DNA of 64,000 nt, taken from the NCBI RefSeq assembly GCF_000515395.1, contig NZ_KI911782.1, positions 1,589,090-1,653,089 on the forward strand, given 5' to 3'. Below, one piece after another: positions 42,628 through 53,595 of this stretch. The notes beneath the pieces are model-generated. The model was not told where the DNA came from and ran no database searches. It was given only the letters and a program-made list of their open reading frames with translations. Position 1 is the stretch's first letter. Every line of letters starts with the position of its first letter. The translations under genes were made by a program, and so were the position numbers. Source of the stretch: Jiangella gansuensis DSM 44835. Lineage in GTDB: Bacteria; Actinomycetota; Actinomycetes; Jiangellales; Jiangellaceae.

Positions 42628-43289
42628 ACGTCGACCAGCTGCCAGCGGCCGCCGTCGGCACGGTCGCGGCGACGACCCAGCCAGCGCTCGCCCGCCGCGC
42701 CGAGCACCACCCCGGCGACGGCTGCCGGCAGTGCCCACGCCGGGCCGAGCCCGTTCCCGCCGCCTGCGGCCGCGGCGGAGCCGGACTCGGGCGCTTCTTC
42801 GGATCCGAGTGCCTCCGGCGCGATGTCGCCGGTCAGGCCGAGCCCCTTCAGCAGGCGCATCAGCTCGTTCGGGTCGGCCGGCCGGTGCCAGATGCCGGCG
42901 GCGCCGTGGTCGACCTCGGCGCCGATCGACTCGACGGTGTGAATCCACTCCGGCATTCCGCCGTCACCGAGCAGGACGCGGTCGACGCGCCACGGCTGGA
43001 TGTCGTGGATCATCCAGGTGGCGACGACGGCGGTGTCCATGGGACCGGGCGGCACCGACCTGGGGGCCGGGACCTCGGCCGCCACCGGCGCCGGGTTCAG
43101 CGCCGATGCCAGTTCGTCATAGGCCGGATCCGCGTGGTGGAGCGCCGCGGACGTCGCGTGCTGCGGTGCGACCAGGAGGACGCTGGTCGGCCCGCCGGCC
43201 GACACCGGCGCGGGTGCGAGCGCGACGATGCCCAGGGCGGTGCTCAGGGCGGTGGCGACGACGGCAGCGGCCTGGCGGGCGCGGCGCAT
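42621..43289 (-). CDS. Secreted/membrane protein of unknown function, third gene of ECF operon
   Basis: A 222-residue protein with a signal peptide (MRRARQAAAVVATALSTALG, then IVALAPAPVSAGG) and a C-terminal hydrophobic segment followed by RRRDR, so a surface-exposed domain held by one membrane anchor. The ectodomain has a DIQPWRVDRVLLGDGG segment and a putative metal-poor mixed fold; no family recognised. ATG 43289 has GGGAG upstream; a GTG at 43301 is possible. It lies 51 nt downstream of the anti-sigma gene, so it may be the output or sensor of that operon. Its stop is in a palindromic repeat. Confidence 0.75.
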   Translation of the reverse strand: MRRARQAAAVVATALSTALGIVALAPAPVSAGGPTSVLLVAPQHATSAALHHADPAYDELASALNPAPVAAEVPAPRSVPPGPMDTAVVATWMIHDIQPWRVDRVLLGDGGMPEWIHTVESIGAEVDHGAAGIWHRPADPNELMRLLKGLGLTGDIAPEALGSEEAPESGSAAAAGGGNGLGPAWALPAAVAGVVLGAAGERWLGRRRDRADGGRWQLVDVP

Positions 43290-43340
43290 GGGGACTCCCA
43301 CGGGTCGGTGACTCGGTCACCCCTTCTACACCGGTCGGGC

Positions 43341-44075
43341 TCATCCGGTTCCGAGCGTGGACCGCGCGATCGCGACGGCGTGCTCTCGCTCCAGGCCCTC
43401 CAGGCGCAGGGTGACGCCGTCGGCAACCCACACCAGGGTCGGCCCGGCCACCCGTATGGACTGCGGCGGCACGTCGCCGTCGTCGAGCAGTTCCAGGTCG
43501 TGCGGCTCGGCGAACCACCAGGCATCCGTGTCGCCGAGCGCCACGAGCGTCGCCTCCTCGCCCAGCGTCGCCGTCTTCACGAACAACGGCGACGGCCGCC
43601 CGTCGAACTGGTCCAGCCGGACGGTTTCGGTGCCATCGCCCCAGGTCATGGCGAGCAACCGGCCGTCCGCGGTGACCTCGACACCGTCGGGCGGGCCCAG
43701 CCGCGCGGGCTGGACCGGCTCGAACGGCACCAGCTCGCCGGCCTGGTCCATGGTCAGCCCGGCCGCGGGCGGGGGCGCCGACGCCGACGGCTGCGACGGA
43801 CCGGGCCGGACCACCACGCCACCGATTCCCAGCCACTCGCCGAGCGCCGCCCGCACGGGCGGCGTCACCCCGAGCGCCACCACCACCGCGACGGTCGCGG
43901 CGACCAGCCGGGCGCGCCGAGACGGCCGCCGCCGGGCCGCGGGCGCCGAGCCGGCGACGTCCTCGGCCGCGATCCGGTCCAGGACCGCGACGGCGACGGC
44001 GTCCGGGTCCGGGCCGCCGGGAGGGAGGGACGCGCCGAGCTCACGCAGCTCCGCGCCCAGGGCGTGCTCATCCAT
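43341..44075 (-). CDS. Membrane anti-sigma-like protein
   Basis: A 244-residue protein with a short cytosolic N-terminus (1-52, acidic then basic), one membrane segment (about 55-75) and a beta-rich outer domain. It overlaps the end of the ECF sigma gene by 8 nt, the typical position of the cognate anti-sigma factor. No zinc-binding HxxxCxxC motif of ZAS proteins is present, so the sigma-binding mode would differ. Role assigned from context. Confidence 0.72.
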   Translation of the reverse strand: MDEHALGAELRELGASLPPGGPDPDAVAVAVLDRIAAEDVAGSAPAARRRPSRRARLVAATVAVVVALGVTPPVRAALGEWLGIGGVVVRPGPSQPSASAPPPAAGLTMDQAGELVPFEPVQPARLGPPDGVEVTADGRLLAMTWGDGTETVRLDQFDGRPSPLFVKTATLGEEATLVALGDTDAWWFAEPHDLELLDDGDVPPQSIRVAGPTLVWVADGVTLRLEGLEREHAVAIARSTLGTG

Positions 44076-44673
44076 GGTCCACCTCCTGCTCGACGTCCAG
44101 TGCCTGGCGGTACAGCTCGGCCTGCAGGCGTTTCAGCGCTCGGTGCAGCCGCGACTTCACCGTCCCGCGCGGCCACCCCAGCACCGTCGCGGTCTCCTGT
44201 TCGTCGAGGTCCAGGAAGTACCGGCAGGCGACGACCCGCTGCTGTGGCTCCGGGAGCGCCCGGACCGCGGCCAGCAGCGCCGCGCGCCGCTCCGTCGCCA
44301 CGGCCTCGACGGCCGGATCGGGCGCGAGCAGCGCAGCGTCGAACCCGTCCAGCTGCGCCGACCGCTCGGTGGCACCGCGGTAACGCCGGGCCGCGCGGAC
44401 GGCGTTGCGGGCCTCGTTGACGACGATGCGCAGCAGCCACGGCCGGAACGGCGCGCCGTCGCGGAACGACCCGATGGTCCGGTACGCCTTGACGAACGCG
44501 ACCTGCACGACGTCGTCGGCGTCCGGGCCGGCCCCGACCAGCACGGCGACCCGGTGGGCGTCGGCGGTGTACCGGCGCACGAGACCGGCGTACGCGTCGC
44601 GGTCTCCGGCGCGTACGCGAGCGACGGCGGTGGCGTCGTCGATGGATGGTCCCGTCTCTCGGCGTGCTGGCAC
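44068..44673 (-). CDS. ECF-type RNA polymerase sigma factor
   Basis: A 201-residue sigma-70 family member with region 2 (DADDVVQVAFVKAYRTIGSF, then PWLLRIVVNEARN) and region 4 (RVVACRYFLDLDEQETATVL, then GWPRGTVKSRLHRALKRL). It would direct transcription of its own operon and envelope-stress genes, held by the membrane protein encoded next. Start GTG 44673 with AGGAAG just upstream. Confidence 0.93.
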   Translation of the reverse strand: MPARRETGPSIDDATAVARVRAGDRDAYAGLVRRYTADAHRVAVLVGAGPDADDVVQVAFVKAYRTIGSFRDGAPFRPWLLRIVVNEARNAVRAARRYRGATERSAQLDGFDAALLAPDPAVEAVATERRAALLAAVRALPEPQQRVVACRYFLDLDEQETATVLGWPRGTVKSRLHRALKRLQAELYRQALDVEQEVDHG

Positions 44674-44725
44674 TCTTCCTACACCGCCGCGGCGAGCGTG
44701 GTTCCGGATCCGGACCGGGAATTCC

Positions 44726-45454
44726 TCAGCCGGCCGGCTTCCGCTGCGCGCGGTAGTGCGCCTTCTCGGCCGCGTCCAGGTGCTCGACGGCGTAGCGCAG
44801 CATGGTGGCCGGCATCGCGGCCGCGTGCTGGTCCAGGAAGCCGATGAGCCGGCCTCGGTCCTTCTGCCCGGCCGCGCGCAGCCAGCCGCCGGTCGCCTTG
44901 TGGATGAGGTCCTCGTCGTCGGTGAGGAGAAGTTCGGCGATGGCGAACGTGTCCTCCAGGTCGCCGGCGCGAATGAAGTACGAGGTGGCGACGATGGCGG
45001 TGCGTCGCTCCCACATCGACGCGGACCGGGCCAGCCGGTAGAGGACGTCGCGCGGCTTGTCGGCCAGGTAGCCGCCGACGACGAACGGCGCGCCCAGGTC
45101 GACGAGGTCCCAGTTGTTGATGCGGTCGTGCCGGCGCAGGTAGAGGTCGAACAGCTCGACGCGGCGCTCGGCCGGGGTGCGCTTGCGGCGGGCCTGCTTG
45201 TCCATGATGCTCATGGCGCCGGCCCGCACCTCGTGCACGTCGTCGTCGAGCAGCGTCTCGAGCTCCGCCGGCGGCAGCTCGATGAACTCCTTGGCCAGCG
45301 CGAACACCTGGCCCATCCGCACCCCGATGAACACGTCGCCGGCGGCGTACTCGCCGTCGCCGGACTTGAAGTACCGCTGGATCTTGCGCAGCTCGTCTTC
45401 GGACTGGTGCTCGCGCAGGCGTTGCACGAACTGGGCCGCGTCGAGGTTCGTCAT
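44726..45454 (-). CDS. DNA alkylation repair protein (AlkD family)
   Basis: A 242-residue HEAT-like repeat DNA glycosylase that removes alkylated purines. Characteristic parts: YFKSGDGEYAAGDVFIGVRM, RINNWDLVDLGAPFVVGGYL (the catalytic Asp-bearing NNWDLVD) and WERRTAIVATSYFIR. TAGAAT ends 7 nt before the ATG at 45454 without an RBS, indicating a leaderless message. Single gene between the ECF operon and hrpA. Confidence 0.93.
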   Translation of the reverse strand: MTNLDAAQFVQRLREHQSEDELRKIQRYFKSGDGEYAAGDVFIGVRMGQVFALAKEFIELPPAELETLLDDDVHEVRAGAMSIMDKQARRKRTPAERRVELFDLYLRRHDRINNWDLVDLGAPFVVGGYLADKPRDVLYRLARSASMWERRTAIVATSYFIRAGDLEDTFAIAELLLTDDEDLIHKATGGWLRAAGQKDRGRLIGFLDQHAAAMPATMLRYAVEHLDAAEKAHYRAQRKPAG

Positions 45455-45476
45455 GGGCGGAATTCTAGGTACGCCG

Positions 45477-49436
<3,960 letters not shown>

Positions 49437-49535
49437 ACGACCCCAAGCCTACGATCGGCGGGCGGCGAGTTCACCTCGTTATCGGCGAGCCGTCTGCGTC
49501 TTCTCTCCAGAAGTGGCGTGCGCGGTCGCGCCGCG

Positions 49536-49976
49536 TCAGGCGTCCTGGTCGTTCGGCCGCACGATCTCGGTGGTCAGCGGCAGGGCGGTGATCTGCTCCG
49601 CGGCGCTGGTGCTCGGCCGCCAGGAGACGCTGATCTCCTCCTGTGGGCCGTGCATCGGCTGGATGAGCACGTACTCCTCGCGGTGGCCGGGCGGGAGCTC
49701 GTGGAAGGCGGTGTCGCCCTCGTGGACCATGACGTCGCCGGTGTGCAGCCGCACGTCGTAGGCACTGACGGCGCCGTCGTTGTGCAGGACGTACCGGTGC
49801 CGGCTGATGCGCTCGAGCCGGAACCGCGGACCGGCGCGCTGGCGGCCGCGGCCACGCATGCGCTGGCGGACCCGCGTCGCGCGGCCGGGGCCGTCGACCG
49901 TCCGCCGCGCGTACCGGATGGCCGCGACGGCCACCAGCAGCGCGACGAACGCGATCACGAACGCGACAATCGTCAC
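49536..49976 (-). CDS. Small membrane-anchored protein of unknown function
   Basis: A 146-residue protein with one N-terminal membrane segment (MTIVAFVIAFVALLVAVAAI), a basic Arg-rich linker (30-52) and a beta-sandwich-looking domain (55-130: RHRYVLHNDGAVSAYDVRLH). No family recognised. TAGATT ends 6 nt before GTG 49976, which supports the start and suggests a leaderless transcript. Confidence 0.75.
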   Translation of the reverse strand: MTIVAFVIAFVALLVAVAAIRYARRTVDGPGRATRVRQRMRGRGRQRAGPRFRLERISRHRYVLHNDGAVSAYDVRLHTGDVMVHEGDTAFHELPPGHREEYVLIQPMHGPQEEISVSWRPSTSAAEQITALPLTTEIVRPNDQDA

Positions 49977-50011
49977 AATGCGAATCTAGCGCGCCGGTCG
50001 GGGTGAAACGG

Positions 50012-50815
50012 TCAGCGGAACTCGTCGGCGTGGGTGACCGCCCACTCGGCGAACGTCGTCGCCGGCCGGCAGAGTACGTCGGCGACGGTGGTGACCGCCG
50101 GCTGGGGGTTGTCGACCAGCTCGGCTTCACCGTCGATGTACCACGCCGCGAACTCGCCCATGGACGGGGTGAGCTCCGCGACCGCCTCCTCGTGGCTGAG
50201 CTCGACGTAAGGGATCTCGCGGCCCAGGGCCCGACCGATCAGCGCGACCCTCGCAGCGCGCGTCAGCGTCTCCGGGCCGGTCAGGGGGAGGGCTTTGCCG
50301 ATGTACGACTCGTCCAGCAGCGCCGCGGCGGCAACGGCCGCGACGTCGTCCATGGCGATGGCGGCGTTCGCCGACTCCGGGTGGGCGTCGCGGACCTGGC
50401 CGGAGGTGCGGATCTGCTCGGCCCACATGGTCGAGTTCTCCATGAACTCCCCCGGCCACAGGTGCGTCCACGCCACGCCGGACGCCTCCACCGCCTGGAC
50501 CAACTCGTACCACCAGCTCTCCGGCTCCCCGGACAGGTCGACGACGTGCTTGACACCCGCCTCGCGGGCGAGGGCCAGCACCTCCGCGGCCGTGTCCGGG
50601 TAGGAGGCGAGATACATCCGCTCGACGCCCTTCAGGGCAGCCGGCATGGTCTCGGGTTCACCGAGATAGCCGACGGCGACCTCGACGCCGTCCGGCAACG
50701 ACGCCCGGTCCGGATTCTTGACCAAGGCGCGCACGTCGGCGGCGCCGTGGGCGAGGAGATGATCGACGACGAGGCGGCCGACGCTTGCGGTGGCTCCGGT
50801 CACGAGAATGGTCAT
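50012..50815 (-). CDS. NmrA/NAD(P)H-binding family reductase
   Basis: A 267-residue atypical SDR with the N-terminal motif ILVTGATASVGRLVVDHLLA (Rossmann site) and NmrA-like middle (VERMYLASYPDTAAEVLALA, WTHLWPGEFMEN). It lacks the YxxxK dyad, as NmrA/QOR2-type quinone reductases and redox sensors do. ATG 50815 lies 6 nt after TACCCT, a leaderless arrangement; upstream readings are unlikely. Confidence 0.87.
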   Translation of the reverse strand: MTILVTGATASVGRLVVDHLLAHGAADVRALVKNPDRASLPDGVEVAVGYLGEPETMPAALKGVERMYLASYPDTAAEVLALAREAGVKHVVDLSGEPESWWYELVQAVEASGVAWTHLWPGEFMENSTMWAEQIRTSGQVRDAHPESANAAIAMDDVAAVAAAALLDESYIGKALPLTGPETLTRAARVALIGRALGREIPYVELSHEEAVAELTPSMGEFAAWYIDGEAELVDNPQPAVTTVADVLCRPATTFAEWAVTHADEFR

Positions 50816-50875
50816 GCAATCAGGGTACACCGTACGCATATAGGGCTGCGCCGCCCAACCGCGGGCCTGCCGACC

Positions 50876-50935
50876 GAAAATGATCACGTGGCGTTGGGGT
50901 CCTCCCGCCGCACCACCCATGCTTGCCCGGTGAGG
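50876..50935. repeat. Degenerate half copy of palindromic repeat B
   Basis: Begins GAAAATGATCACGT, close to the left arm at 40059, and continues with a C/G-rich segment (TCCTCCCGCCGCACCACCCA) alignable to 40082-40107. The matching right arm is absent. Lies between the NmrA-like gene's promoter and the end of the acetyltransferase gene. Confidence 0.4.
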
Positions 50936-50971
50936 CGGGGAGTCGCATGGTGGCGGGTCGCGACGGTGCCC

Positions 50972-51559
50972 TCAGCCGCGCGCCGGACGCAGCGCGCGGC
51001 GCATGACCAACCGCGTCGGCGAGCGCCGCACCACCTCGGTGAACCCGGCCTTCTCGTAGAGCGAGCGGGAGCCGAAGAACATGAAGTCGTCGTGGCTGCG
51101 TTGCGGCTTGTCCACCGGGTACGCCTCGAGCATGCGGACACCGTGGCCCCGGGCATGAGCGATCGCGGCGCCGAGCAGCCGGTGCTGTACGCCCTGGCCA
51201 CGGAAGGGCTTGGCGACATAGGTGCAGATGATCGACCAGACCGGAATGTCGTCGACGGGCTTCATGATCGGGGAGCGGCGTAGCTTCGCATAGTCCTCGC
51301 GCGGGCCCAGGCTGACCCACCCCGCCGGTGCGCCGTCGACGTAGCCCACCAGACCGGGCGTGACGCCGTCGCCGTCGACCAGAGCGCGCAGTTCGCGCTT
51401 GTTGTCCGCCGCCGCGGCGGCACTCACCGACCCGCCGGTCTTCCGGTAGAACATGCACCAGCACCCGCGGACGATCGAGCCGCCGCGCAGACCGAAGAGG
51501 TCCTCGAGGTCCGCCCAGGTCGCGGGCGTGAGCGGCCGCACCTCGAACGCGTAGGCCAT
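50972..51559 (-). CDS. GNAT-family N-acetyltransferase
   Basis: A 195-residue acetyl-CoA-dependent acetyltransferase. The acetyl-CoA loop is visible as AKPFRGQGVQHRLLGAAIAH, and the C-terminal LYEKAGFTEV is typical. The early segment CWCMFYRKTGG with two nearby cysteines is unusual. TACGTT lies 7 nt before the ATG at 51559, matching the leaderless pattern. Acceptor unknown. Confidence 0.87.
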   Translation of the reverse strand: MAYAFEVRPLTPATWADLEDLFGLRGGSIVRGCWCMFYRKTGGSVSAAAAADNKRELRALVDGDGVTPGLVGYVDGAPAGWVSLGPREDYAKLRRSPIMKPVDDIPVWSIICTYVAKPFRGQGVQHRLLGAAIAHARGHGVRMLEAYPVDKPQRSHDDFMFFGSRSLYEKAGFTEVVRRSPTRLVMRRALRPARG

Positions 51560-51630
51560 GGACACCAACGTACGCCGTGGCGGGGCAGGTCGGCACCATA
51601 CGGCCCTGCCGCGGCGTGGGTGACAGAGGG

Positions 51631-51712
51631 TGCGGGAGAGGGGACTTGAACCCCTACGTCCGAAGACACCAGGACCTAAACCTGACGCGTCTGCCAATTC
51701 CGCCACTCCCGC
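51631..51712 (-). tRNA. tRNA-Leu (anticodon UAG)
   Basis: An 82-nt cloverleaf on the minus strand: acceptor GCGGGAG/CTCCCGC, anticodon loop TTTAGGT giving UAG, a long variable arm (class II) and the TTCAAGT T-loop. CCA is not encoded. Confidence 0.97.
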
Positions 51713-51808
51713 GCGTCGGCCATCGTATGCCACGCAGCGTGCTGGGTCTGAGTCACGTGCTGGGTCTGAGCCGCGCTCGCGGGCTGGTCGGTCGGCCTTT
51801 CGCGGCAC

Positions 51809-52798
51809 TCACGCCCACGACGTCACCCCAGGCCCGCCATAACAGGTGGCGATCGCGGCGGCGCGGTCGCGCAGAGAGGTGCGCAACCACTGCGGCGCCA
51901 GGGCCTCCGCGTCCGTGGCGAGTTGCCACAGCGCCCATCCAGCGTGTCTCGAATCCTGGAAGGTCACCTCGAGCCGCAGCCAGCCGTCTGCGTCGGCTTC
52001 CTCGGCGTGGACGGCCAGAGCGGTGCCCACCAGGTCCTCCCGGCGCGCCGGATTCAGTCGTACGAGCACGGTGACGTGGTCGCCGCCGGCCCGAAACCGC
52101 GTGCTGCGTTCCTGCCAGGCCTGGTCCAGGTCGACCCGGTCGGGTCGCTGTGCGGGTTCGGGGAGTTCCTCGGCGGCCAGGACCCGGGACAGCCGGTAGG
52201 TGCGATCCGCGCCAGCCCTCGTGGCCAGCAAGTAGCCATGGTCGCGGACCGTGACCAGGCCGATCGGGTCGACCGTGCGCCACTTCGGGGCCTGGTTCAC
52301 AGCCGCGTAGTGGATGCGCAGCTTGTGTCCGGCGAACACCGCACGCCGGACCTCGGCCAGGACGGTGTCAGGCACCTCCTCAGCGATCAGCCGACGCGAG
52401 AGGAGGTCGGTCTCCGGGTCGATGAGCAATCGCTGGGCCGCGCCGGCCGCGGTGGCCCGGTAGCTTTCAGGTAGCGCGTCGACCACCTTGCGCATGGCCG
52501 AAGCGAGCGCCGAGCCGAGGCCGAATGCCTGCGCGCCGCGCCGCGATCCGGCGACCAGCAGGGCAAGTGCCTCGTCGTGGTTCAGGCCGGTGAGCTCGGC
52601 CTGGAAGCCGGGGAGCAAAGCGAAACCGCCGTGCCGGCCCCGTTCGGCGTAGACCGGGACGCCGGCCGCGGACAACGCCTCGATGTCGCGCAGCACGGTG
52701 CGGGTGGACACTTCCAGCTCGCGGGCCAGCGTGGCCGCGGACAGCCGGCCGTGCTGCCGCAGCAACAGCACCAGCGATACCAACCGGTCAGCACGCAT
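51809..52798 (-). CDS. WYL-domain YafY-type transcriptional regulator
   Basis: A 329-residue regulator: N-terminal HTH (RLSAATLARELEVSTRTVLR DIEAL region), a WYL-type sensor domain (IHYAAVNQAPKWRTVDPIGL, then VTVRDHGYLLA) and a C-terminal extension with the WCX-like LRLEVTFQDSRHAGWALWQL. It is divergent from a RidA gene with a perfect 19-bp inverted repeat in between. TAGGGT lies 6 nt before ATG 52798, so the gene is probably leaderless. Confidence 0.92.
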   Translation of the reverse strand: MRADRLVSLVLLLRQHGRLSAATLARELEVSTRTVLRDIEALSAAGVPVYAERGRHGGFALLPGFQAELTGLNHDEALALLVAGSRRGAQAFGLGSALASAMRKVVDALPESYRATAAGAAQRLLIDPETDLLSRRLIAEEVPDTVLAEVRRAVFAGHKLRIHYAAVNQAPKWRTVDPIGLVTVRDHGYLLATRAGADRTYRLSRVLAAEELPEPAQRPDRVDLDQAWQERSTRFRAGGDHVTVLVRLNPARREDLVGTALAVHAEEADADGWLRLEVTFQDSRHAGWALWQLATDAEALAPQWLRTSLRDRAAAIATCYGGPGVTSWA

Positions 52799-52817
52799 AC
52801 GAAAACCCTACGGAATA

Positions 52818-52836
52818 CACGACACAAGATGTCGTG
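52818..52836. promoter_or_regulatory. Operator-like repeat between WYL regulator and RidA
   Basis: Perfect inverted repeat CACGACA-CAAGA-TGTCGTG. It starts 8 bp from the regulator's TAGGGT box and lies 22 bp upstream of the RidA start, so one bound dimer could control both promoters. Confidence 0.6.
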
Positions 52837-52858
52837 ATTTGTTGGGAGGCTGATCGAC

Positions 52859-53302
52859 ATGACGAACACGAAGGCACCTACCGAATCGAACGGCGCTGAG
52901 GTGGCCCTGAAGCGAACGGTCGTCAATCCGTGGGCGTGGTCGGCGCAGATGGGATACAACCAGGGGGAGGTCGTCTCCGGGCACACCCGAACCCTGTACT
53001 GCTCCGGGCAGACCGCGATGAACGGCGACGGCAAGCCCCAGCATGCGGGTGACATGGCTGCGCAGCTGGCGCTGAGCCTCGACAACCTGGAGGCCGTTCT
53101 CGGCGAGGCCGGTATGTCGCTTGCGAACCTTGTCCGGCTCAACGTCTACACCACCGACGTCGATCGGCTCTTCGAGCACTACGGCGTGCTGGCGTCGCGG
53201 TTGGGCGCCGCCGGGGTGGCACCGCCCACCACGATGCTCGGGGTGACACGGCTGGCGATCCCGGTCCTGATGGTCGAGCTCGAGGCAACCGCCGTCGCGT
53301 GA
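52859..53302 (+). CDS. RidA family protein (cytosolic)
   Basis: A 147-residue YjgF/YER057c/UK114 protein, expected to hydrolyse reactive enamines/imines or act as a related deaminase. Typical parts: TRTLYCSGQTAMNGDGKP and LVRLNVYTTDVDRLFEHYG. No signal peptide, unlike the exported RidA at 40160. GGGAGG lies 9 nt upstream of ATG 52859. Divergent from a WYL regulator that probably controls it. Confidence 0.9.
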   Translation: MTNTKAPTESNGAEVALKRTVVNPWAWSAQMGYNQGEVVSGHTRTLYCSGQTAMNGDGKPQHAGDMAAQLALSLDNLEAVLGEAGMSLANLVRLNVYTTDVDRLFEHYGVLASRLGAAGVAPPTTMLGVTRLAIPVLMVELEATAVA

Positions 53303-53556
53303 TGCGGTCTCGCCGATTCCGGCAGTCATTCGGTGCACCGGCACGAGCAGCAGGCACCGCCGAGTACACCCGCCGCTACACCACAGAGATCCTGGACCGC
53401 GCCGACCTGACGACGATCGTGTCGGCGCTGTCGAGCGGCGGGACCGCGGCGCTGCTCTGTGTCGAGCGCGACCCCGAAGCATGCCACCGCTCGCTCATCG
53501 CCCAGCGGCTGGCCGAGCGCCACCGCGTCACGATCGAGCACCTGCGTCCGGCCTGA
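53302..53556 (+). pseudogene. C-terminal fragment of a DUF488-family protein
   Basis: An 84-residue frame starting at the RidA stop (TGATG overlap). The end, GGTAALLCVERDPEACHRSLIAQRLAERH, split here as the conserved ALLCVERDPEACHRSLIAQ block, is the diagnostic C-terminus of DUF488 proteins, which are normally 140-190 residues and begin with a TIGHS-type motif. That N-terminal half is absent and no frame upstream supplies it because an intact RidA gene sits there. Probably a truncated relic, though it might be translated by coupling. Confidence 0.65.
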
Positions 53557-53595
53557 TGGGGAATGCCAGACTGTCGGGACGGTACCCAGGTGAGG

